From Sphingomonas sp. 3P27F8 (GTDB lineage: Bacteria > Pseudomonadota > Alphaproteobacteria > Sphingomonadales > Sphingomonadaceae), in assembly GCF_005502745.1 (NCBI RefSeq), contig NZ_SCNL01000016.1:1-64000 (forward strand): DNA of 64,000 nt, read 5' to 3'. Within the stretch, counting starts at the first letter, position 1. Every line of letters starts with the position of its first letter. The notes under the pieces were generated by a model. That model was not told where the DNA came from, made no database searches, and was given only the letters and a program-made list of their open reading frames with translations. Made by a program: the position numbers and the translations under genes. Below, piece by piece: positions 43,724 through 51,713 of this stretch.

Positions 43724-45046
43724 TCAGTTCTGGATGAAGACGCCTTCGAGGAAGACGATCTCGACATCGATGCCGGTCGGCATCTCGATGATGGGCTGGT
43801 ACTGTTCGGCGCGCTCGATCAGGTATTTGGAAACTGTTCGACCGCTCTCGTCGGCGCCGCCGCCCAAAGCGCGCAAACCGACGTTGCCGATGCTCGGGGT
43901 GCGATTGATCCCTCCTTTGCCGTCTGTCTCGAAGGTTGCGAGTGGCTGGTTGAAGGCAGTGTTCAGCGCATTGCCTGCACCACCTACAAGCCCGGCAAAG
44001 AAAGCTTGCATCGCCAAGGAGCCCTCGCGACTGACGACACGGCCGCGCACGCCGGTCTTGCCGGCGAAGCTGATGAAGCCCTTCACGTCCGACACCGCGA
44101 ACCGGCCATTGGCCTGCGGACAGGTCATCCGCTGCAGCTTCACATAGACCTTCTCGGAAGAGAGATCGCCGCGCGCCGCGCCGTTGATGACGCAGCCTTC
44201 GATCCGCGTCGTGAGCAGCTTGCCGTTCTGGTAGACCGAGCGCGCCGGGCCGGTGATGCGCAGGATCACCGGCAGCGGATCGGTCTGCGACTGCACCCCC
44301 GCCGAGGCGTCGACGCCGACGATGACCTTCGCCTTCGCGATCGAGTTGGGCGGCAGGTAATTGGGGCTGTCGGTGTAGCTGGTCGTGCCACCCGAGATCC
44401 GAGTCGCGGTGCCCGAGGGGCCGCCCTCGAACGACACCAGCTTGATCGAGCGCGACTGCGACACCGCAGCCGCTGCCGCCTCGCCCGCCGTCATCGGCGC
44501 GCCGGGAGTGCGGTAATTGGGCTGGCCGGGGCCATACATCTGCGTCGGAGCCGGCGCGGCCGGCGCGGCGTTACGCTGCGCGATCTGCTGGCGAAGCTGG
44601 TCGTTCTCCTGCTGATAGGCGCTCATGACCCGCTGGCCATCGCTCGCCATCGACTGCTTCTCGCCCTGGAGCGCGGCGATCTGCGCCTGCAACTGCTCCA
44701 TCTGCGCGCGCTGGCCGTCGACGCCCTTCAGCTGATTGTTGATCGACTGCATCTGCGCTTCGGATGCGGCCTGCCATTCACGCTGCGACATGTTCCGGTT
44801 GACCATGTCGTCGGTGGTGATCTTCACCTCCTTCCCGTCGGTGCCGACCGGCTTCAGCTTGGCATCGTCGCCCATGACGTACCAGGAGCCCAGCACCAGC
44901 GCGACGGCGCCACCACAGCCGAGGTAGAGCAGCTGCTTCTTGCGGACGGCATCGTTGCCGGCCATCAGCTCGCTGTCCCCGCCCTCCTCCGGCTCGGTAT
45001 CGAGCTGCTTGGCACGGTTACGCTGGAAGATGTCCTTGAGGCTCAT
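43724..45046 (-). CDS. traB: TraB channel scaffold protein
   Basis: The 440-residue protein (F TraB 475) has an N-terminal cytoplasmic tail, one membrane helix (LLYLGCGGAVALVLGSWYVM), a coiled coil rich in Gln (about 80-165) and the TraB/VirB10 C-terminal domain with SIAKAKVIVGVDASAGVQSQ and the VKGFISFAGKTGVRGRVVSR segment. It spans from the inner membrane to the outer-membrane TraV/TraK ring. Its start overlaps the traK stop by 4 bp. Confidence 0.93.
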   Translation of the reverse strand: MSLKDIFQRNRAKQLDTEPEEGGDSELMAGNDAVRKKQLLYLGCGGAVALVLGSWYVMGDDAKLKPVGTDGKEVKITTDDMVNRNMSQREWQAASEAQMQSINNQLKGVDGQRAQMEQLQAQIAALQGEKQSMASDGQRVMSAYQQENDQLRQQIAQRNAAPAAPAPTQMYGPGQPNYRTPGAPMTAGEAAAAAVSQSRSIKLVSFEGGPSGTATRISGGTTSYTDSPNYLPPNSIAKAKVIVGVDASAGVQSQTDPLPVILRITGPARSVYQNGKLLTTRIEGCVINGAARGDLSSEKVYVKLQRMTCPQANGRFAVSDVKGFISFAGKTGVRGRVVSREGSLAMQAFFAGLVGGAGNALNTAFNQPLATFETDGKGGINRTPSIGNVGLRALGGGADESGRTVSKYLIERAEQYQPIIEMPTGIDVEIVFLEGVFIQN

Positions 45047-45855
45047 GGCCGCACTCCGTTGGCGAGGCCCGAAGGCCTGACGATATAGGCGGTGGTGGCT
45101 TCACCGGGCTTGAGGTTGGGGTTGGCGACCGAGACCGCGATCGCGTTCGACGGTGCGATCGTTCCCTCGCCCAGCGCGACCGGAACCTTGCCCCGGTTCT
45201 CGATCCTGAGCGTGCGGCCTGCGAGGCTGGCGCCGCGATACTCGGCGACCATCTGGACCTTGAGCGAGCCAATCATCACCGGGTCGGTGACCGCGGGCCT
45301 GACCTCGAACCCTTCGAGCGGCGCGGACTGGAACATCGCCTGGACCAGCGTGGCGGACGCCTCCTGCGGCGATGCCGCGACGGCCGCGACCTGCGTTTCC
45401 GCGGCGCCACCGATATCCTTATTCTCGACGAACACCTGCTGCGCGTCGTCACCGGCGAGGCGGCACGAGAATTTGTAGACATAGCCCTTCGACGTGGTGC
45501 CGAAGAACGACACGTTCGGCCGAGAATAGGCTTCCGGGACCGACACATAGATGTCGCCCCGGGTCGGTTCGTTGACCACGGTGAAATCGTCGGTATCGAC
45601 CCCGGTGGTCAGCTTCGAGACGCTGGCGAAGCGATCGTCCTTGAGGCTGACGCGGGTCAGCCCCGACTTCGACATCGTGCAGGCGACCTCGCTGTTGTCC
45701 TTCGCCAGCACATGCTCGTCGGCAAAGGCTGGCGCGGCGAGCACCATTCCGCCCGCGACGATCATCCCTGCCCCGATCAGGCGCGATAGCGAACACAGGC
45801 GCGATGCGAAGGCGGTCCCGCCCCCGATCAGCCCGACTGCGACCCAGGCGGTCAT
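45043..45855 (-). CDS. traK: TraK secretin-like outer-membrane core protein
   Basis: The 270 residues begin at an ATG overlapping the traE stop. A leading hydrophobic section ends in a signal cleavage site (LAAPAFADEH). The periplasmic part has TraK/VirB9-like blocks: VACTMSKSGLTRVSLKDDRF, GDIYVSVPEAY, and the C-terminal ENRGKVPVALGEGTIAPSNA. It forms the outer-membrane complex with TraV and TraB. Length is slightly above F TraK (242). Confidence 0.9.
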   Translation of the reverse strand: MTAWVAVGLIGGGTAFASRLCSLSRLIGAGMIVAGGMVLAAPAFADEHVLAKDNSEVACTMSKSGLTRVSLKDDRFASVSKLTTGVDTDDFTVVNEPTRGDIYVSVPEAYSRPNVSFFGTTSKGYVYKFSCRLAGDDAQQVFVENKDIGGAAETQVAAVAASPQEASATLVQAMFQSAPLEGFEVRPAVTDPVMIGSLKVQMVAEYRGASLAGRTLRIENRGKVPVALGEGTIAPSNAIAVSVANPNLKPGEATTAYIVRPSGLANGVRP

Positions 45856-46439
45856 GCGTCGTCTCCGATGGTTGCCGCGGCGTCCTTGTCGGCCTTGGTG
45901 ACCATCCCGAAGCCCTTGAGCTGGAGAGTCAGGCCGCGATACGCCCAGTAGAAGCGGAACGTCTTCGGCTCGGCGGTGACCGACTTCGAGCCGACGACGG
46001 TGTGCAGCGTGCCGGTCACTTCCGAGGTCAGTTTCTCGGTGTCGACCTTCATGCCGGCGAGCGTGAAATACTGGCTGATGCTCGATCCGCGCTGCTCGTT
46101 GAGGATCTTCATCAGGTCGCGCTTGAGCGAACCATGTGCTTCCGGCGTGGCGATCGCCAGGATCGAGTCCATCCAGTATTCGAGATTTTCGGGCGAGCGG
46201 TTGAGCGTCATCAGCGCGGTGTCGCGCGTGACCATCTCCAGATACTGCTCGCTGACCCCGCTCGACGAGAGCGTCAACGGGGAGCGGACGATCGGCTGCA
46301 GGACGATCTCCCGGTCACGGGTCGCGCCGACCAGGAACAGCAGCACCACGAGGCCCGCGAGGACCAGCGCGACGATGCCGAGCATGTTGCGCTGCTTGAG
46401 GACGCGCTGCGACTGCGCGAGACCGACAGAATAATCCAT
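45852..46439 (-). CDS. traE: TraE inner-membrane channel protein
   Basis: The 195-residue protein matches F TraE (188) and the VirB8-like class: a short cytoplasmic start, one membrane helix (NMLGIVALVLAGLVVLLFLV) and a periplasmic domain with SPLTLSSSGVSEQYLEMVTR and TEPKTFRFYWAYRGLTLQLK. It is directly adjacent to traL (1 bp) and overlaps traK. Confidence 0.93.
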   Translation of the reverse strand: MDYSVGLAQSQRVLKQRNMLGIVALVLAGLVVLLFLVGATRDREIVLQPIVRSPLTLSSSGVSEQYLEMVTRDTALMTLNRSPENLEYWMDSILAIATPEAHGSLKRDLMKILNEQRGSSISQYFTLAGMKVDTEKLTSEVTGTLHTVVGSKSVTAEPKTFRFYWAYRGLTLQLKGFGMVTKADKDAAATIGDDA

Positions 46440-46724
46440 TTAGCCCACCATCACGCGAAGGTGGGAGGGCGGTGTCGCCTTCAGCCCGGTAAAACTCGAC
46501 GGCAGGTGCCAGTAGGCCATGTGGAGAATCCACGACGTGGCCTTGCCGGCTTTGAGTTTCCGAAAACCCCACCAGCCGAGCAACGAGACCATCAGTCCGA
46601 TCACGACGTGCTGCGACAGGATCCCCCAGATGAAGGGGATCGCCATCGCGAGGAACTCGTCCAGCGTCCAGAAGCCGATCAGCTCCGGGTCGTCGAGATG
46701 CGAAGGGATGGTGTACCGGTCCAT
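46440..46724 (-). CDS. traL: TraL pilus-assembly membrane protein
   Basis: The 94 residues have the TraL signature MDRYTIPSHLDDPELIGFWT followed by two membrane segments (LAMAIPFIWGILSQHVVIGLMVSLLGWWGFRKLK region), equal in size to F TraL (91). TraL is the VirB3-like inner-membrane partner of the TraC ATPase. It lies between pilin traA and traE. Confidence 0.93.
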   Translation of the reverse strand: MDRYTIPSHLDDPELIGFWTLDEFLAMAIPFIWGILSQHVVIGLMVSLLGWWGFRKLKAGKATSWILHMAYWHLPSSFTGLKATPPSHLRVMVG

Positions 46725-46764
46725 AAGCTAAGCCGCCCTCCCAGCGGTTGATCCAGCCGACGCC

Positions 46765-47088
46765 TCAGATCGTCGCGGTGACGGTCGAGGTGACGATCGG
46801 GATACCCGTGCCCGCGCCGACGCCGACGGCGACGGGAACGGCCACCTGGCCCAGGCTGAAGCGGCCCGACGCCAGCGCGACGATGCCGCCCGCGAGGCTC
46901 ATGACGGTGATGATCTTGCCGCCCGAGCCCTCGAGGAAGTCCGTGAACTTCGTCAGCGCGGTATTGAACGTCGTGTCGGCGCCGGCGAACGCCGCCGACG
47001 CGCCCAGGACCATCACCATCGCGATGATCGCCAGACCGAGAAGGACACCATTGATCTGGCCACCCTTCGGCATTGAAAGTGCAGACAT
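46765..47088 (-). CDS. traA: TraA-type conjugative pilin precursor
   Basis: Starting at the ATG with a GGGGAAAG ribosome-binding site, the product has 107 residues. A leader MSALSMPKGGQINGVLLGLA reaches a signal-peptidase-type site (ASAAFAGAD), and the mature pilin of about 70 residues has two hydrophobic helices (IITVMSLAGGIVALASG and VAVPVAVGVGAGTGI), as in F pilin. It is first in the leftward tra operon, with the S26 peptidase a likely processing enzyme. An ATG at 47115 would add nine residues. Confidence 0.85.
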   Translation of the reverse strand: MSALSMPKGGQINGVLLGLAIIAMVMVLGASAAFAGADTTFNTALTKFTDFLEGSGGKIITVMSLAGGIVALASGRFSLGQVAVPVAVGVGAGTGIPIVTSTVTATI

Positions 47089-47115
47089 GCTCTTTCCCCT
47101 TGGAAGACGAAGCAC

Positions 47116-47413
47116 AAGCGCGTCGTCTCCCTAAGGATTTCGCAAGTATTGACCCTCGACAAGACGGAAAAAAATTACCGTATCGACTTTGACTGCGGGA
47201 AAGCCCGACTACGCATTTCGGCCAAAAAACTGACGCGATGGGTCTGCAGACAAACATAGAGCAGGTAATTTTTTTACCACCTGCGGAATTTTTTTACCGC
47301 CTTCGTTGCGAAACTGGAATGACCACCCCCGGTCGTGCGGCAATGATTGATTGCTCGAGAAACTATCAATCCAGATGGTATGCGCTCGCCCGCACTCGGG
47401 TTATCCGTTCCCC
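47116..47413. promoter_or_regulatory. Divergent control region of the tra operon with three T-tract repeats
   Basis: No gene is seen. A motif of the form GG(T/A)AATTTTTTTACC occurs at 47264-47278 (GGTAA-N5-TTACC, an imperfect palindrome) and 47285-47298, both on the plus strand, and in opposite orientation at 47166-47179. The first two are one helical turn pair apart (21 bp start to start). The region lies between pilin traA (leftward) and a probable regulator gene (rightward), so these are likely operators or bent-DNA promoter elements. Low GC contrasts with both flanks. Confidence 0.55.
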
Positions 47414-47851
47414 ATGTCGAATGTGATCTACGCCTTCCGGGTCAGCGATGAGCTGTTCCGTCTCACAACAGAAGCGATCAGAACCCGGTCGCTGGCAACG
47501 CGACGGTTTGAGACCGTTTCCTCTACCGCCCTGTATGGACTGGAGAAATTCTTGGATATGCCGGATTTCGAGCTGATGCTCGAACGCGCCTCGACGATCG
47601 AGGACAATGGTGAAAACCGGGTCGGTTTCCGCATTCAGATCGATCAGAAGGCGCTTTTCCAGGCCGCGCGGGACAGGGCCACTACCGACCCCACCACCCC
47701 TGCCACAGCGCGTTTCCTGCTCACCGTGTCGATGCTGTGCGTCTTCGATTGTGCGATTCGTCGAGAAGTTCCGACTAACGCTAAAAAAATATTGACAGCC
47801 TCTCGGGCTATAACCGTATATAGCGCCCAGAAGGGGGGTCGTCATGACTGA
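47414..47851 (+). CDS. Probable tra-region regulator, unrecognised family
   Basis: From the ATG giving MSNVIYAFRVSDELFRLTTE the product has 145 residues. The opening (a short beta-strand then two helices) has the feel of a ribbon-helix-helix protein, and the C-terminal half contains RVGFRIQIDQKALFQAARDR and FLLTVSMLCVFDCAIRR. It is divergent from traA across the T-tract repeats and overlaps the next HTH gene by 8 bp, so it is a candidate regulator or relaxosome accessory. Family not recognised. Confidence 0.55.
   Translation: MSNVIYAFRVSDELFRLTTEAIRTRSLATRRFETVSSTALYGLEKFLDMPDFELMLERASTIEDNGENRVGFRIQIDQKALFQAARDRATTDPTTPATARFLLTVSMLCVFDCAIRREVPTNAKKILTASRAITVYSAQKGGRHD
47792..47822 (+). promoter_or_regulatory. 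Candidate sigma-70 promoter for the HTH gene
   Basis: TTGACA at 47792-47797 is followed 19 bases later by TATATA at 47817-47822, about 20 bp before the ATG at 47844. It lies inside the preceding gene, so the HTH gene may have its own promoter. Confidence 0.45.
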
Positions 47852-48299
47852 CCAGAGGAATGCAGCAAGCCGACAGACCGAGACAGACTTCTACTATCCG
47901 CTTATCATCGAGCAGTGGAATCGCCGTGGCGTAACCAATGTCGAAATGGCCCGGAGACTCGGGAAAAGCGTCAGTCTCATCGGAAAGGTCAAATCCGGTC
48001 GCGCCAGCTTTACGGCCGCGATGCAGATAAGGGTCATGGAGATCCTGGAGATCGACCGGCAACGTGCGTTTCTTGCCGCAGTCTGGATGAAGACGCCCCT
48101 CGCCTATTTCGATGACAGCTTCGACAAGATCTACCTCGTCACGTGCCGCTTCGTCGAAGCTTCCTGCCCCCAGTTACTGTCGCTCGCCGAGCAGGTGAAA
48201 GGCGATGGGCTTGCTCCCGAAGCGATCGAGCGGGTTTTGCAATCCATCCTGATGAACATGCTCAATTCGGTTCCCCCGCCCCGGACCGGAGCAAACTGA
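47844..48299 (+). CDS. Helix-turn-helix (XRE-like) protein
   Basis: The 151 residues begin MTDQRNAASRQTETDFYYPL and contain a helix-turn-helix NRRGVTNVEMARRLGKSVSL IGKVKSGRASF at about residues 27-58, of the lambda-repressor/XRE type, with a downstream helical domain (AFLAAVWMKTPLAYFDDSFD). It overlaps the preceding gene by 8 bp, and a promoter-like pair lies just upstream. It is probably a regulator of the tra region; no ligand domain is recognised. Confidence 0.65.
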   Translation: MTDQRNAASRQTETDFYYPLIIEQWNRRGVTNVEMARRLGKSVSLIGKVKSGRASFTAAMQIRVMEILEIDRQRAFLAAVWMKTPLAYFDDSFDKIYLVTCRFVEASCPQLLSLAEQVKGDGLAPEAIERVLQSILMNMLNSVPPPRTGAN

Positions 48300-48374
48300 A
48301 CCAATTCCGGTGGTGAACTCCGTTCCCATCAAACGAGCTTTGGAGAGTGACACCTGTTTCGCTTAGAGGGCGAT

Positions 48375-48617
48375 ATGGACTCTCAGCCGAAACCCGCGCG
48401 GTCGACCCTATCGATGCGCCGCAAAAAAGAACGCGAGGATGCTGCGGGTTACAAGCGGTCCACCTACGCGCTCTCCCCTGCATCGCTGCGAGTCGCGGAC
48501 GAGATCCAGCGTCGCTATCAACTTGGCTCCCGCGAGGCCGCTATCAACGCACTTCTCGAACTCATCGACCGCGATCTGTTCCTGTGGCACGACATCCTTG
48601 TGTCGGAACGGCGATAG
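48375..48617 (+). CDS. Small RHH-like DNA-binding protein
   Basis: The 80-residue basic protein contains RSTYALSPASLRVADEIQRR followed by YQLGSREAAINALLELIDRD, a strand-helix-turn-helix outline compatible with a ribbon-helix-helix repressor. The N-terminal 25 residues are Lys/Arg-rich. It lies 9 bp upstream of the GGDEF-derived gene and may be co-transcribed. Function inferred only. Confidence 0.55.
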   Translation: MDSQPKPARSTLSMRRKKEREDAAGYKRSTYALSPASLRVADEIQRRYQLGSREAAINALLELIDRDLFLWHDILVSERR

Positions 48618-48626
48618 AGGCTTCTG

Positions 48627-49601
48627 ATGGATCTGCGCACCAGTCCGCCAGCCGACGAATCGGGTCATGCCATTGTCGATTTTCTCGACGAGCATCGACT
48701 GCCGCACAGCCCCGAGAATTACGGCTTCGCTCACACCTATTTCGAAGGTGCTGACGAGGCCCATTTCATGGCCGTCGCCAATCTGATCGACGGCGGTTAT
48801 CGCCTCCGACAGGAAGACGTGCGAGCAATTTCGGCACCAGCGGATCTCCATGGCACCGCGACGACGATCGGTGAGCTTTCCACGGAGGTCATGCACATCA
48901 TCGGGGCAACCGCCCAGGAAGCCAATGCCTTCGTCAAATCGCTCACGCTCACCGCGGCCGAACTGGTCTCGACAGACGGCAACATTCACAGCGCGGTCGC
49001 TCGGATGACTGCCCAGGCCGAGCGCGCCGAAGAGCGGTTGAAGCAGCTGAGCCTTCAGACGGCGCTAGTCCGCGAGCGCCTACGCTCGCTGGGCGTCGAT
49101 ACCGACATCGATCCTGCTACCTCGCTCCTCAACCGCATCGCGATCGACTCGGTGCTCACCGCCGCACTCGGGCGGGAAGGCCCTACCCTTCTTGCGCTGG
49201 TTGCGCTCGATCAGGTCACCTCGATCGGGGCGGCTCATGGGATCGGCGTCGTCGAGCGGGTCCTGCGCGCGCTGGGCCAGACATTGCGGGATCATTGCAT
49301 GCCGCACCGGGTCGGCCGCTGGGAGGCAAAGCGGATCGCCATCGTGTTCGACAACTGCGACCCCGAAGCCGCCCGCGATATGCTGAACGCAGCCCGCAAG
49401 GCATTCTCGAGGCGAAAGCTGCAGCGCGTCGAGAATGAGACGCCGATCGGCGAGGTGACATGCTCGGCGGGTCTCGTACTCGCCCCCAACGCTGTCTCCG
49501 AGGATCTGATTGCAGACGCAGCCGATGCGCTGGCACGGGCTTCGAATGGCTTGGGCAACCGGGTTATTCTTGAGCAGCCAGCTGCGCGCCCATTCCCGTG
49601 A
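48627..49601 (+). CDS. GGDEF-fold protein lacking the GGDEF motif
   Basis: The 324 residues start with a helical region (LPHSPENYGFAHTYFEGADE) found in front of some diguanylate cyclases, then a coiled coil (about 95-155) and a GGDEF-like fold: DPATSLLNRIAIDSVLTAAL, LLALVALDQVTSIGAAHGIG. At the active-site hairpin, where RxGGDEF is expected, it reads GRWEAKRIAIVFD. It should therefore not make cyclic-di-GMP; it may bind a nucleotide or act as a structural regulator. It ends 52 bp before the second Tn3 transposon. Confidence 0.75.
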   Translation: MDLRTSPPADESGHAIVDFLDEHRLPHSPENYGFAHTYFEGADEAHFMAVANLIDGGYRLRQEDVRAISAPADLHGTATTIGELSTEVMHIIGATAQEANAFVKSLTLTAAELVSTDGNIHSAVARMTAQAERAEERLKQLSLQTALVRERLRSLGVDTDIDPATSLLNRIAIDSVLTAALGREGPTLLALVALDQVTSIGAAHGIGVVERVLRALGQTLRDHCMPHRVGRWEAKRIAIVFDNCDPEAARDMLNAARKAFSRRKLQRVENETPIGEVTCSAGLVLAPNAVSEDLIADAADALARASNGLGNRVILEQPAARPFP

Positions 49602-49653
49602 TACGCCGCACGCGTCGGCACCGCAGCTATCGCGCGGGAAAATGCCTGTAAAA

Positions 49654-49691
49654 GGGCACCGGTGAGAGGATGGTCGAAAACGTACGCTAAG
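49654..49691. repeat. Left 38-bp inverted repeat of Tn3 element 2
   Basis: It starts GGGCACCGGTGAGAGGAT and ends CGTACGCTAAG, matching the inverted right repeat at 35 of 38 positions (mismatches at positions 4, 19 and 23). Confidence 0.92.
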
Positions 49692-49734
49692 CGGTGATGC
49701 TTGCGCGCCATGCAATCCGAGGTAGCCTGACGCG

Positions 49735-51138
49735 ATGTTGATCGCGCGTCTCCGCACCATCTCTGTCTTTGCCGCGACTGCGTTGCTTTCGACCGGGTGT
49801 GGCAATGCCGCGCCCGTTGACAGCCTCGCCGTTCGGGCAGTTGCAGCAGCAAAGTCGATGCCGGCGGGTCGGGAGCGCGACGTGACGCTACGGGAGGTGT
49901 CGCGCAATCTTCGCCATGCCGATCGCGACCAGGCCATCGAGGCAGCCTCTGGCATGTCCGAGGATTACGAGCTGCGGACGTTCGGCCCCGGTCCGGACAA
50001 GCTGACGCGTCAGATTGTGGCGCAACAGGATGAGCAGCGAAGCGAGGACCGCGCTTGCGAGCGTTTCGTCGAACGGCTCCGCCCGGGCGGCGCGAGCGCC
50101 GCAGATGACAGGCGTATCCGCGACTGCTTCTCCATGGACGCTCCGCCCGGCATCGTTCCGCCACCTATCCCGCCATTCCGGCTGATACTGCTGGCCGCAG
50201 ATGCGCTGCCCGCTGGGCCGACCAAGGCGTCGCTCCTCTACAGGGCAACATGGGACAGCGTTCCTGATCGGCCTGCCGGTGGGGCGGCCGAGGCTGTGCG
50301 GCGCTTGCGGGCATTGATTCCGCTGCTCGCCGGCGAAACCCGCCGGGAGGCGATGACGTGGCTGGATACGACTTCGGTCGATCTGATCGAGGGTCGCCCC
50401 GACGATGCCGTGGACCGCATCCGGCGGAGTTTTGCACGACGCCAAGCCACGGGTGACGCGCCATTGCCCGAACCCGGCCAGCAGGCGCAGGGACTGATCG
50501 CCGATTTTCTGCACGCCCGCGACCTCGATCGTGCCCTGACGGTGACTAACCTGCTGTCTCCCTCGGACGACTGCGCCGCAGTGGACGACGGACTGACCGG
50601 TGTCCTGGAATGGGTATTGCCCTCGCAGGACAGCACCGTCGTGGCAGCCTATATGACGCGCCTGACCACGTCGGGCATCCTTGCGCGCTTATGCCCGAAG
50701 GGATTGAGCAGCGAGATCGCCGCGGAAGCCTGGTTGAACGCCGGCAACGATGACAAGGCGCTGGAGGCCGCAAGCCGGTTGGGCGATCCGCTGGTGCTCG
50801 GGAAGACACGTTTGGCGGTTATCCAGCGCCGTATGACGACAGGCGATGCCAGCGGTGCCGGATCATTGCTTCGCATGATGGCCGACGCACCGCCTCCGCT
50901 CGATCGGGGCGATCCGTTCGAGCAGGTCCGGGCGGCAAGGCAACGGATACAGCTCATCCATCTGCTGACAAAGGCCGGTAACATCGAGGACGCGGAGCGG
51001 CTCGCCTCCGCTTACGCCGGTCCCGGATGGCGGGCCTTTGCCTGGTCGGTGATCGTCGGAACGAAGGGGCGCGACCGCGCCGGTCCGAACTGGGCTGGTC
51101 CTTCGCTCGATCTTCAGGACGTCCCGGCGGACCACTGA
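49735..51138 (+). CDS. Large putative lipoprotein, helical-repeat type (transposon cargo)
   Basis: The 467-residue protein has a signal with lipobox ALLSTGC (Cys near 22), so it is envelope-anchored. The rest is Ala/Arg/Leu-rich helices with TPR-like pairs, for example LNAGNDDKALEAASRLGDPL and LLTKAGNIEDAERLASAYAG. No enzymatic motif is seen. It is inside the transposon, convergent with the Sel1 lipoprotein gene (14-bp gap), and transcribed from next to the left repeat. It may scaffold or sense something in the periplasm; that is inference. Confidence 0.6.
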   Translation: MLIARLRTISVFAATALLSTGCGNAAPVDSLAVRAVAAAKSMPAGRERDVTLREVSRNLRHADRDQAIEAASGMSEDYELRTFGPGPDKLTRQIVAQQDEQRSEDRACERFVERLRPGGASAADDRRIRDCFSMDAPPGIVPPPIPPFRLILLAADALPAGPTKASLLYRATWDSVPDRPAGGAAEAVRRLRALIPLLAGETRREAMTWLDTTSVDLIEGRPDDAVDRIRRSFARRQATGDAPLPEPGQQAQGLIADFLHARDLDRALTVTNLLSPSDDCAAVDDGLTGVLEWVLPSQDSTVVAAYMTRLTTSGILARLCPKGLSSEIAAEAWLNAGNDDKALEAASRLGDPLVLGKTRLAVIQRRMTTGDASGAGSLLRMMADAPPPLDRGDPFEQVRAARQRIQLIHLLTKAGNIEDAERLASAYAGPGWRAFAWSVIVGTKGRDRAGPNWAGPSLDLQDVPADH

Positions 51139-51152
51139 ACGGCGCATCCGCA

Positions 51153-51686
51153 CTATGGCTTAAATCCTTGCCGTTCCGCTTCGGCGATTAGTTGCCGTCC
51201 ACGTTCAGGGTCGCGTGCGATACCCCGGCCTTCGACCAGCATGTGACCGAGCCGATGCTTCGCCTCGGCGTTCCCCGGCCCGCCGTCCGTATTGGGGATC
51301 ATCATGACCTGCCCCGCACCGCCGAGCCGGACGGGCGGAGAATAGATGCTGGTGAACGTGGGGCGGTCCTGCGCTGCCTTCTCATAGAGTGTGGCGGCAC
51401 GGCTATCGTCGCGCACCACGCTGCTACCCGTTTCCAGGGCGCGGGCGAGTTCGACCATCGCCGTCCGATCGCCCTGATCGGCCCGGCATTGCAGGTGCGG
51501 CAGCCGCACCGCCTCATCGGCATAGGTGTAGCGGATGCGGGTCACGCCCGCTGCGTCGGTGATCGGTACGGCACCGACGCCGCGAAGGCCGACGCAACTC
51601 GGCGGAGAAGAGGGTGTAGCACAGCCTGCGATGACCATCAGGAGAGGCAACACGGTCCACGTCCTCATTGCACTTCCCGAGGTCAT
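51153..51686 (-). CDS. Sel1-repeat lipoprotein (transposon cargo)
   Basis: From the ATG at 51686 the product has 177 residues (an ATG at 51668 is also possible). The lipobox is LLMVIAGC. Two Sel1-like repeats are visible: GDRTAMVELARALETGSSVV with SRAATLYEKAA, and GNAEAKHRLGHMLVEGRGIA with ERGRQLIAEAE. Sel1 proteins are solenoid scaffolds for protein-protein contacts. It lies 25 bp downstream of the ABC ATPase, so it is the probable fourth gene of the resolvase operon. Confidence 0.75.
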   Translation of the reverse strand: MTSGSAMRTWTVLPLLMVIAGCATPSSPPSCVGLRGVGAVPITDAAGVTRIRYTYADEAVRLPHLQCRADQGDRTAMVELARALETGSSVVRDDSRAATLYEKAAQDRPTFTSIYSPPVRLGGAGQVMMIPNTDGGPGNAEAKHRLGHMLVEGRGIARDPERGRQLIAEAERQGFKP

Positions 51687-51703
51687 CGCAGAATCCCTTT
51701 CTG

Positions 51704-51713
51704 AGCGTACGCT
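51704..51713. repeat. Palindrome identical to the inner core of the terminal repeats
   Basis: AGCGTACGCT is a perfect 10-bp palindrome located over the ABC ATPase stop codon. With the next two bases it reproduces CGTACGCTAA, the inner end of both terminal repeats. The rest of the 38-bp repeat is not conserved, so it is either a decayed internal end or coincidence. Confidence 0.4.

Noticed and set aside
47264..47298. T-runs as intrinsic terminators
   Set aside because: The T-tracts lie in front of, not behind, genes, and no GC-rich stem precedes them; the motif form GGTAA...TTACC fits operators better.
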